The position numbers were made by a program, and so were the translations under genes. 13,693 bases of DNA from Bacteroidota bacterium (GTDB lineage: Bacteria > Bacteroidota > Bacteroidia > Bacteroidales > VadinHA17): NCBI GenBank assembly GCA_023430725.1, contig JAEYZD010000189.1, positions 1 to 13,693 of the forward strand, read 5' to 3'. Below are positions 7,427 to 13,091 of this stretch, piece by piece. The stretch's first letter is position 1, and the number at the start of each line of letters is the position of its first letter. The notes under the pieces are model-generated. The model did no database searches and was not told the origin of the DNA. It saw nothing but the letters and a program-made list of their open reading frames with translations.

Positions 7427-8821
7427 ATGAGCGATAAGCAAAGGACGCTGGCTAATGAGGTGAGTCTCAGCGGTAAGGGTCTTCATTCGGGAATTGATGT
7501 GATAGTAACCTTCAAACCGGCTCCTGCGAATCACGGTTATAAATTCTGCCGTACTGACCTGCCCGGAGCACCGATCATTGATGCCCTGGCGGACCATGTC
7601 ACCGAAACATCGAGGGGAACCACGCTGGTGCAGGGTGAAGCCTCGGTTGCAACAATAGAGCACGTTCTGGCTGCTTTTGCAGGGATGCGCGTTGACAACG
7701 CACTCATCGAGATAAACGGTCCCGAGGCCCCGATCATGGGAGGCAGCTCACGCATGTTCGTGGAGGCCATCAAAAAGGCTGGCATTGTTGAGCAGGAGGA
7801 GGAACGCAACTATTATGTAATAAAGGAAAAAATCACTTTTTCCGACGAGGAGCACGGTGTTGACCTCATCGTCTATCCTGATGACCACTTCAGCGCCCAT
7901 GTCCTGATAGACTATAACTCGAAGATACTTGGTAACCAGTATGCCATCCTGGACCAGATTGACGACTTTGAAAAGGAGATAGCGGGAAGCCGCACCTTCG
8001 TATTTTTCCATGAGCTTGAACCGTTGTTCCGCATGGGTCTCATCAAGGGAGGTGACCTGGAGAATGCCGTGGTGATCCTCGAGCGTGAGGTTGAACAGGA
8101 GGAGATTGACCGCATAGCTAAGATATTCAATAAGCCCGGTATAACCGAGCATCACGCCGGCGTCCTCAACAATACGAAGCTCAGATACCCCAACGAACCG
8201 GCACGCCACAAGCTTCTTGACCTGATCGGAGACCTGTCGCTCGTGGGACATCCAATCAAGGGGAAGGTGGTTGCAACAAGACCCGGACACTATTCAAATA
8301 CAAGGCTGGCAAGGCTGATCAGGCAGCAGATAAAGAGGCAGACAACAAAGAAGGAGATACCCCTTCTTGATACAACCAAGCCTGCCGCAATGGATATCCA
8401 GCAGATAAAAAAGCTTCTGCCCCACCGGTTCCCGTTCCTGATGGTTGACCGGATACTTGAGGTTACAAAGAATCATGTTATCGGGATAAAGAACACAACC
8501 TACAACGAGGCATTCTTTCAGGGCCATTTCGAACAGGAGCATGTGTTTCCGGGTGTATTGCTGGTGGAAACCATGGCTCAGGTAGGAGGGATCCTTGTCC
8601 TGAGCAATGTGGATGACCCGGAAAGATACTCCACCTATTTCCTCAAGATTGACAGGATGAAGTTCAAGCACAAGGTAATTCCCGGAGACACAATCGTTGT
8701 GAGAGCCGACCTGACCGAACCGATCAGGAGAAGCATAGTAATCATGTATTGCCAGGCCTTTGTGGGTGAGAAGCTGGTTGCCGAGGGGGAGATGACGGCG
8801 CAGGTCATTAAGAACAAATAA
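7427..8821 (+). CDS. lpxC/fabZ: Bifunctional UDP-3-O-acyl-GlcNAc deacetylase / 3-hydroxyacyl-ACP dehydratase (LpxC-FabZ fusion)
   Basis: One 464-residue chain joins two enzymes. The N-terminal LpxC (about 1-305) is the zinc deacetylase that commits UDP-3-O-acyl-GlcNAc to lipid A. It shows TIEHVLAA with Glu78 and zinc ligand His79, HKLLDLIGDL with His261 and Asp265, and the active-site His288 in RPGHYSNT. A short basic linker (about 303-322) leads to FabZ (about 323-464), which dehydrates 3-hydroxyacyl-ACP in fatty acid synthesis. FabZ is identified by HRFPFLMVDR (333-342), catalytic His367 in FFQGHF and Glu381 in VETMAQ. Both active sites are intact. The fusion is known across Bacteroidota. 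It puts the two users of the 3-hydroxyacyl-ACP pool in one protein, which may balance lipid A against phospholipid (inference). Odd point: the usual GHFPxxPVxPG reads GHFEQEHVFPG here. Confidence 0.97.
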   Translation: MSDKQRTLANEVSLSGKGLHSGIDVIVTFKPAPANHGYKFCRTDLPGAPIIDALADHVTETSRGTTLVQGEASVATIEHVLAAFAGMRVDNALIEINGPEAPIMGGSSRMFVEAIKKAGIVEQEEERNYYVIKEKITFSDEEHGVDLIVYPDDHFSAHVLIDYNSKILGNQYAILDQIDDFEKEIAGSRTFVFFHELEPLFRMGLIKGGDLENAVVILEREVEQEEIDRIAKIFNKPGITEHHAGVLNNTKLRYPNEPARHKLLDLIGDLSLVGHPIKGKVVATRPGHYSNTRLARLIRQQIKRQTTKKEIPLLDTTKPAAMDIQQIKKLLPHRFPFLMVDRILEVTKNHVIGIKNTTYNEAFFQGHFEQEHVFPGVLLVETMAQVGGILVLSNVDDPERYSTYFLKIDRMKFKHKVIPGDTIVVRADLTEPIRRSIVIMYCQAFVGEKLVAEGEMTAQVIKNK

Positions 8822-8826
8822 ATTAT

Positions 8827-9600
8827 ATGATTTCTTCATTGGCATTTATCGATCCGAAGGCTCAGCTAGGCGAGGGGGTCACTGTTGAGCCGTTTGCAAC
8901 CGTCTACGGTGATGTGGTCATTGGCGACGGCACATGGATAGGGTCCGGGGCTGTAATATATGACGGTGCCAGGATCGGAAAAAACTGTCGCATCTTCAAC
9001 GGCGCTTCAATCTCGGCAATACCGCAGGACCTGAAGTTCAGCGGCGAGGAGACTACCCTTGAGATAGGTGACAACACCACCGTCAGGGAATTTGCCACCC
9101 TCAACAGGGGTACCCGTGCACGCGGTAAGACCACCATTGGCAACAACTGCCTCCTGATGGCCTATGTGCATGTGGCGCACGACTGCAAGGTAGGTAACAA
9201 TGTGATTATTGTTGCTTCATCCGGCATAGCGGGGGAGGTTGAGCTGGGCGACTGGGTGACGCTGGGCGGAGCCACTGTCGTTCATCAGTTCGTGCGTATC
9301 GGTAATCATGCTTTTCTTGGCGGAGGCTCGAAGGTGAGAATGGATGTGCCTCCGTTCATCAAGGCAGACAGGGAGCCGCTGGCCTACATGGGCCTTAACA
9401 GCGTAGGGCTTGAGCGCCGGGGATTCACGAAAGAGAAGATGCATGAACTTCATGAGATCTACCGTGCCTATTACAACATGGGTATGAACGGAACAAAGGC
9501 GCTGGAATATATCGAAGCCAATTTCGGATCCACACCGGAGCGCGATTACATTATACAGTTTATAAGAAGTTCCGCAAGGGGAGTTATCAGGGGGCGTTGA
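8827..9600 (+). CDS. lpxA: UDP-N-acetylglucosamine O-acyltransferase LpxA
   Basis: First step of lipid A synthesis: moves a 3-hydroxyacyl chain from ACP to the 3-OH of UDP-GlcNAc. The 257 residues form a hexapeptide-repeat beta helix (about 1-185) and a C-terminal helical domain (LNSVGLERRGFTKEKM onward). The catalytic histidine is His118 in AYVHVAHDCKVG, matching E. coli His125; VVHQF (His153) is also conserved. Gly166 occupies the position of E. coli Gly173, part of the acyl-chain ruler, so the pocket is not obviously shortened (inference, consistent with long chains). It starts 5 bp after the lpxC-fabZ stop, so the two are translationally close. Its stop codon lies inside the loop of the terminator. 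lpxB is not in the window. Confidence 0.96.
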   Translation: MISSLAFIDPKAQLGEGVTVEPFATVYGDVVIGDGTWIGSGAVIYDGARIGKNCRIFNGASISAIPQDLKFSGEETTLEIGDNTTVREFATLNRGTRARGKTTIGNNCLLMAYVHVAHDCKVGNNVIIVASSGIAGEVELGDWVTLGGATVVHQFVRIGNHAFLGGGSKVRMDVPPFIKADREPLAYMGLNSVGLERRGFTKEKMHELHEIYRAYYNMGMNGTKALEYIEANFGSTPERDYIIQFIRSSARGVIRGR

Positions 9601-9614
9601 GCCCCTTTTTTTTT
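9591..9614 (+). terminator. Intrinsic terminator of the lpx cluster, overlapping the lpxA stop
   Basis: GGGGC (9591-9595), a 5-nt loop and GCCCC (9601-9605) are followed by nine T (9606-9614). The lpxA stop codon TGA (9598-9600) is in the loop and the left arm encodes the last Gly-Arg residues. This is a textbook hairpin plus U-tract; the stem is short but all G-C. Confidence 0.85.
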
Positions 9615-9700
9615 CTCTTTCCGGTGCTTACGTGCTGTTACCGGACACTGTCAGGTGGAGCAACCGGCTGTGGGTAATGTCATTTTTGACATGACAGGGG

Positions 9701-9746
9701 TATAAAACACGAATGGGAACCATACTGTACGTAATAGTTCCCATTC
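9701..9746 (-). terminator. Probable intrinsic terminator of the minus-strand structured RNA
   Basis: Perfect 10-bp arms, GAATGGGAAC (9711-9720) and GTTCCCATTC (9737-9746), are separated by 16 bp; three further inner pairs, one of them a wobble, extend the stem to 13 bp. On the minus strand the hairpin is followed by GTGTTTTATA, a U-rich tail. On the plus strand no T-run follows (CCGGCGAG), so it fits minus-strand termination, facing the lpxA terminator. Confidence 0.6.
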
Positions 9747-10294
9747 CGGCGAGTGACGGCCATGACCGTCATTGCCGCCATGCTACTGTTATTGAGCCGG
9801 TTCATCTCTCTTCCTCCTCACTTCCCCGGTCTGCCTGTCTGCCCGAAGGCTTACCGCTTTCCCTGTTCAGCTTTCTCTTCTGTTATCCGTACCGGCCTTG
9901 CGGCTTTCCGGGCGCATACTGAGATGCGGAGTAATGAACCCCTGAAGCACGACACTCCCCGAAGGGACAACTGCTGTCATGCCCGGATCATCTCCATCCT
10001 ATCCTCGCCGGTTCGGGTGGCATGATGATCCTCTCTCTGAACGGACACTTTTGCTGCCTTATTAGCTTTCAGCCTTGCATCCGTGTTGCTCTCCCCGCCC
10101 GGCTGTTACACCGTTTGATGATTGCTCCGTCAGACCGCCAGGATGGGAAGGCTTCTCAGCCTGCACCCGTGACGGACGCTTCCGAACCGTGGTTCATCAG
10201 CGTGAGACTCTGAAGTCTGATGTTAATCCAGAGTGATAATTAAACCATTCGAAAGAACCTTCTTACCTCAGAGCGACCCTTTATCGCTCACATG
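9702..10294 (-). ncRNA. Candidate large structured non-coding RNA, about 590 nt, family unknown
   Basis: No convincing protein gene lies here, but the minus strand has a strong promoter at 10301-10332, a 5' hairpin close to the predicted start (GAGCGA/UCGCUC, 10271-10289) and a terminal hairpin with U-rich tail (9701-9746). Between them are compact stems whose loops are stable tetraloops only when read on the minus strand: AGGCU-GAGA-AGCCU (10149-10162), UCCC-UUCG-GGGA inside a longer imperfect stem (9948-9981), GCC-GCAA-GGC (9895-9904) and GCC-UUCG-GGC (9841-9850). There are also longer-range arms: CATCAG/CTGATG (10195-10222), GGATCATC/GATGATCC (9985-10031) and TGACGG/CCGTCA (9754-9771). It lacks the RNase P GAGGAAAGUCC core and tmRNA features. 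Group II intron domain V is not seen either, though a decayed or 3'-truncated intron cannot be excluded. The elements are seen directly; that it is one RNA is inference. Confidence 0.55.
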
Positions 10295-10300
10295 GTCTGA

Positions 10301-10332
10301 CAAATATAGACCCTGAAACCCTCTCAGGCAAA
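10301..10332 (-). promoter_or_regulatory. Strong promoter of the candidate ncRNA
   Basis: TTTG (10329-10332), a 20-bp spacer and TATATTTG (10301-10308) on the minus strand match both halves of the Bacteroidota consensus with ideal spacing. No plus-strand gene and no minus-strand protein gene is served by it; transcription would start near 10293-10296 and run into the structured region. Two small dyads overlap it: CCTGA/TCAGG (10312-10328) in the spacer, and GGTCT/AGACC (10294-10312) flanking the -7 element. Confidence 0.7.
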
Positions 10333-10370
10333 TTTTTCTGCATGATAATGTCATGAAGAAAGCAACATGA

Positions 10371-10462
10371 AATGAACAGGTTTATCAACAATAATAACAT
10401 CCTGTTGGCTAGCGATATATGCGTAAACCAACGAGGTTATCAACAACTGTTGATAACCTCGT
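10371..10462. repeat. Cluster of TTATCAACA motifs and inverted repeats
   Basis: TTATCAACA occurs at 10382-10390 and 10437-10445, and inverted at 10448-10456; the last two are the arms of the palindrome at 10431-10462. The motif differs by one base from the classical DnaA box TTATCCACA. AACAGG/CCTGTT (10375-10380, 10401-10406) and GTTGG/CCAAC (10404-10408, 10428-10432) add further dyads, and an AT-rich stretch lies between. Seen directly; whether any protein binds is unknown, and it is not presented as an origin. Confidence 0.35.
10431..10462 (-). terminator. Long perfect palindrome downstream of the DUF4139 gene, possible terminator
   Basis: Two 15-bp arms, ACGAGGTTATCAACA and its exact reverse complement, are separated by 2 bp. 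It lies 24 bp beyond the stop of the minus-strand DUF4139 gene, the place of a transcript-end hairpin, and no other candidate is present. The sequence after it on the minus strand (TGGTTTACGC) is not a real U-tract, so it may act as a 3'-end stabilising or Rho-linked structure, or as a protein-binding palindrome, rather than a classical terminator. Confidence 0.45.
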
Positions 10463-10486
10463 GTGTCAGAATTCTCCAACTGTCTG

Positions 10487-12094
10487 TTATTCAAGGATGA
10501 CCTTACGGTTTTTGGGGTACTTCACGCTGTATGTGAAGACGACCTCCTTCGTCTGCCCGGGGGCAACTGTCAGGTCCCAGGTAACTTCCCCGGTGGTGAT
10601 GTTGTGCCTGCCACCGGTTAGTTCCACGGCCTCAACCGTTATGTCACTGTTTTGTGACAGGGGCATCTGGTCACGAAGCCTGACGGTAACTGCCTTGCTC
10701 TTGTTGTTGCGGACTGAGATGAGGAAGGAGAGGGTTTCGATCCTGTTGGCCCCGATAAGCCTCTGTGAGGTGAAATCGGTCCTCCGGTCACGCTTTACCG
10801 TGATGCTGTTGTCTGCACCCAGGGAAACGGGCAGGGTGTCTGTAAGCTCGGCCGTATTTATGTAACCCTTGCCGGTGAATGTGTTGCTGAAGTAAATGTT
10901 TGACTCCCCTGGAAGAAGATTGTACTTGTCCCAGTCAGTAATGTATCCCATGAGGTAGGCAGTGGAAGCCAGCTTGGGGGTGACGGCATAACTGTAGGTG
11001 GCTGGAACGGTGAGCCTCTGCAGCTCAACTGTCTCGGGCTTGCCGCCGGATGATATCGTCCTGGGCACATTTATGTCGAAACTGAAACTGATGTTTGATT
11101 CAGTCACTGTGACAGGCATGGGAGCACTCGCTTCCAGGTCCATCATCGCTGCCTCCTCGGCCTTCGCCTGGCGCGCCGGCCTGGCCTTTGTTCCGTAGCC
11201 CATAACAACCACTTCATTCAGCGAATACTCCTGGTAGAAGTCGACGAACCACGGACTGAGTTCGGGAAGGTAACCGGCAGTCATCGGGGCGGCATTTGAG
11301 AGACTGACCTTCACATCCTTCCATTCAATGCCGCTGTTCTGCCAGATGTCGGCCTTGTAAATTATGACAGCCGGATCGGATACATCATCCACCCTGATGT
11401 CATATGACGGACTCCATCCGGCATTCATGACAACATACGATAGCTTAAGCTTCCCGTTGGCGGGCTTGCTGCCGCTGACTGTGACAACAATCTCGCCGGT
11501 GGGCATCTTTGAACGGTCCAGGCTGCCTGAAAGCTGCTGCTCGAGCTTCTCCTTCTCCTCTTTCAGGTCCCTGATGATCCTGCTCTTTTTGAGGACAGCG
11601 CCCTTGACACTCTCCATGTTGGTCCCGTAGAGCTCCATCAGAGCCCTGAACTGCTCGGGAGTGATTGTGCTCTTGTTCGCCACAACATCATAGTTGGCTT
11701 TCAGGAATCGCTCCCTCTCCAGCAGAACTTCCAGTGCCGTGCCTTCATCCTCGAGCCTGGTATCAAGGGCTTTGATCTTGCCCCGAAGAGTGCTTATCGC
11801 ATCCGACTCCGCCGGATTCTCAAGATAGTTGTTGCGATGGGCCACACCCATAATCATAAAATCACCTTCACCTCTCACCTGGATGCTGTTGGGATCAATG
11901 TAGGGAGACAACCCTCCGGCAACAAAATCCCACGTTCCGGGCTGTACGGCAATAACTGCGTCTCCTGATAGCTGAGCCCCCTGCCTGAAGACAGTCACAT
12001 GGGTGACAGGCGATTGTATGTATTTTTCCTGACCCTCAAGAACGGGTGAACAGAGTGCTGCCACCAACAGGGCAACGAGAAGATATCTTTTCAT
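10487..12094 (-). CDS. Exported DUF4140/DUF4139 protein, MuiA (mucoidy inhibitor)-like
   Basis: The 535-residue protein starts at the ATG at 12092-12094, chosen because it begins a clear signal peptide (MKRYLLVALLVAALCSP, cleavage near LEG-QEK). The longer open frame upstream to 12247 crosses the sigma terminator and is not protein-like. After the signal come a DUF4140-type beta domain (about 28-100, VTHVTVFRQGAQL), two probable coiled-coil segments (about 103-140 and 165-192) and the DUF4139 domain (about 210-535, YVVMNAGWSPSYDIRV and IWQNSGIEWKDVKVSLSNA). The family occurs from bacteria to eukaryotes; biochemical function is not established, and MuiA is named for an effect on mucoidy. Inside DUF4139 there is a low-complexity insert (about 280-335) with EVVVMGYGT (294-302), which resembles the start of SusC-type TonB-dependent receptor plugs. 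It lies downstream of the sigma gene but behind a terminator. Confidence 0.85.
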   Translation of the reverse strand: MKRYLLVALLVAALCSPVLEGQEKYIQSPVTHVTVFRQGAQLSGDAVIAVQPGTWDFVAGGLSPYIDPNSIQVRGEGDFMIMGVAHRNNYLENPAESDAISTLRGKIKALDTRLEDEGTALEVLLERERFLKANYDVVANKSTITPEQFRALMELYGTNMESVKGAVLKKSRIIRDLKEEKEKLEQQLSGSLDRSKMPTGEIVVTVSGSKPANGKLKLSYVVMNAGWSPSYDIRVDDVSDPAVIIYKADIWQNSGIEWKDVKVSLSNAAPMTAGYLPELSPWFVDFYQEYSLNEVVVMGYGTKARPARQAKAEEAAMMDLEASAPMPVTVTESNISFSFDINVPRTISSGGKPETVELQRLTVPATYSYAVTPKLASTAYLMGYITDWDKYNLLPGESNIYFSNTFTGKGYINTAELTDTLPVSLGADNSITVKRDRRTDFTSQRLIGANRIETLSFLISVRNNKSKAVTVRLRDQMPLSQNSDITVEAVELTGGRHNITTGEVTWDLTVAPGQTKEVVFTYSVKYPKNRKVILE

Positions 12095-12110
12095 ATGTTT
12101 CAATTTTATA

Positions 12111-12118
12111 TAAAGGTA
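12111..12118 (-). promoter_or_regulatory. Weak promoter candidate for the DUF4139 gene
   Basis: TACCTTTA on the minus strand matches TAnnTTTG at all but the last base and lies 16 bp before the ATG. No convincing -33 element is seen at the right distance. A separate promoter is expected because a strong terminator separates this gene from the sigma gene. Confidence 0.3.
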
Positions 12119-12162
12119 TTTAAAATGACCAATACGACCATGATTTGCAAAAACCCTGCCGT

Positions 12163-12200
12163 AAAAACAGAGGCTGCCGGACGATTGCAATCCGGCAGCC
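12163..12200 (-). terminator. Intrinsic terminator after the sigma factor gene
   Basis: Perfect 10-bp arms, GGCTGCCGGA (12172-12181) and TCCGGCAGCC (12191-12200), have a 9-nt loop; on the minus strand TCTG and TTTTT follow (T-run at 12163-12167). It begins 21 bp beyond the sigma stop codon and should end most sigma transcripts before the DUF4139 gene. Confidence 0.85.
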
Positions 12201-12221
12201 CCATCGTTACCATTCAAAAAT

Positions 12222-12728
12222 CTAACCGTTGTAATCTTTAAGAACACTCATAAGTTTCTGCCGTGCGAAGAAAATCCGGCTCTTTACCGTACCGAGCTTC
12301 AGGTTGAGATTCTCGGCTATCTCCTCGTACTTGAAACCGTCAACATGCATGCGGAACGGGAGGCGGTAGTCGTCATGCAGCTCATTAATGGCCTTCTCAA
12401 TCTCGTTGCCGGCATAGGCCGACTCCGGGGAGATGCTCCCTTTGTCAGAGGGTGAGTTGATGTAGTAAAGCTCCTGCGTACCGTCCATCATTGTGTTTTC
12501 CCTCATCTTGCGGCGGTAATTGTTGATGAAGGTGTTTTTCATTATAGTGAAAACCCAGGCCTTGAGGTTCGTGGCATCCACAAATTTGTCCTGGTTCTGT
12601 ATTGCCTTTAAAAATGTATCCTGAACGAGATCAAGCGCATTGTCGCGGTCGAGGGTAAGACTGAGGGCGTACTTCTGAAGATTGCCCTTCAGATCTATTA
12701 TACTGGTTGTAAATTCCTGTGCAGTCAT
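12222..12728 (-). CDS. ECF-type RNA polymerase sigma factor (sigma-70 family)
   Basis: A 168-residue alternative sigma factor. Region sigma-2 (about 8-72) contains the core-binding and -10-recognising helices (DNALDLVQDTFLKAIQN and LKAWVFTIMKNTFINNYRR). A short linker (about 73-108) follows, then sigma-4 (about 110-161), whose helix-turn-helix is YEEIAENLNLKLGTVKSRI. There is no N-terminal or C-terminal extension. I chose the ATG at 12726-12728: the frame is open upstream to 12866, but those residues would lie across the promoter, and MTAQEF gives the normal family start. No FecR-type or zinc-finger anti-sigma factor gene is adjacent; the next gene downstream is the DUF4139 protein behind a terminator, so how this sigma factor is controlled cannot be told from the neighbours. 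Target genes are unknown. Confidence 0.92.
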   Translation of the reverse strand: MTAQEFTTSIIDLKGNLQKYALSLTLDRDNALDLVQDTFLKAIQNQDKFVDATNLKAWVFTIMKNTFINNYRRKMRENTMMDGTQELYYINSPSDKGSISPESAYAGNEIEKAINELHDDYRLPFRMHVDGFKYEEIAENLNLKLGTVKSRIFFARQKLMSVLKDYNG

Positions 12729-12754
12729 ATCTCTTTTCGTTTTGTTTGTTGACA

Positions 12755-12786
12755 CAAAGCTAAACAGATAAAATCGGATAACCAAA
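12755..12786 (-). promoter_or_regulatory. Promoter of the sigma factor gene
   Basis: On the minus strand TTTG (12783-12786), a 20-bp spacer and TAGCTTTG (12755-12762) give a full match to the Bacteroidota housekeeping consensus. The -7 element lies 26 bp before the ATG. The sigma gene therefore appears to be read by the primary sigma factor, not only by itself. Confidence 0.75.
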
Positions 12787-12791
12787 TCCGA
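12774..12791. promoter_or_regulatory. Operator-like dyad over the sigma promoter -33 element
   Basis: TCGGAT (12774-12779) and ATCCGA (12786-12791) form a perfect 6-bp dyad with a 6-bp centre that contains most of the -33 TTTG. The location suits a repressor site; the dyad is seen, its use is inferred. Confidence 0.4.
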
Positions 12792-13069
12792 ATATCTTAA
12801 TATGTTGTTAAAGTGATGCGGCAGGGGGTTTATTCTAATTGATAAGAAACTTATAAACAGCAACATAATACTGATACGTCTAAATTAAGATAGAAAGGTA
12901 TTATTTTATGAAAGCATACCTGAAGGATGGCAGGGAAGGAGCGGGCGGATCATTTTCGGGGCAGATATGTAGCACATAATCAGAGTTATAGGCAGTAACC
13001 AATATGCGAACTCTTTGTTCATGAGCTCTTTCACGGGCGAGCATATCACAACATTTCTCCGGATTTGAC
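12792..13069. other. Intergenic stretch between the divergent sigma and hydrolase genes
   Basis: This part of the 363-bp divergent gap holds no convincing gene. A 23-codon frame at 12908-12979 (MKAYLKDGREG...) has no promoter or homology signal that I can see. Only short, weak dyads are present. The two ends of the gap are covered by the sigma promoter and a weak hydrolase promoter candidate. Confidence 0.4.
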
Positions 13070-13077
13070 TATATTTA
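13070..13077 (+). promoter_or_regulatory. Weak promoter candidate for the alpha/beta hydrolase gene
   Basis: TATATTTA matches TAnnTTTG except for the last base and is 14 bp before the ATG at 13092. No clear TTTG is found 19-21 bp upstream. Confidence 0.3.
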
Positions 13078-13091
13078 CAAAAAAGACCTTC

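Noticed and set aside
9621..9692. Small inverted repeats CCGGT/ACCGG (9621-9644) and ATGTCA/TGACAT (9677-9692)
   Set aside because: Short stems without a T-tract on either strand; they may belong to the tail of the convergent region but do not support a feature alone.
9713..10213. Three plus-strand open frames (9713-9922, 9753-10025, 10022-10213), one with a hydrophobic N-terminus
   Set aside because: They overlap each other, start within or beside inverted repeats, have no promoter on the plus strand and no recognisable domain. They lie opposite the minus-strand structured RNA, which explains the open frames better.
9702..10294. The structured region as RNase P RNA, tmRNA or an intact group II intron
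   Set aside because: There is no GAGGAAAGUCC/ACCCGGCUUA core for RNase P and no tRNA-like CCA end for tmRNA. No domain V hairpin or reverse transcriptase is seen for a group II intron. A decayed intron fragment remains possible.
10382..10456. Replication origin
   Set aside because: Only two independent TTATCAACA motifs, no run of canonical boxes, and no replication genes nearby.
12095..12247. N-terminal extension of the DUF4139 frame
   Set aside because: It reads through the sigma terminator and into the sigma gene, and it hides a normal signal peptide beginning at 12094.
12729..12866. N-terminal extension of the sigma factor frame
   Set aside because: It covers the promoter at 12755-12786, and the residues do not resemble any sigma region.
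12908..12979. 23-codon plus-strand frame MKAYLKDGREG...
   Set aside because: It is very short, with no promoter match, no ribosome site and no domain; indistinguishable from chance.
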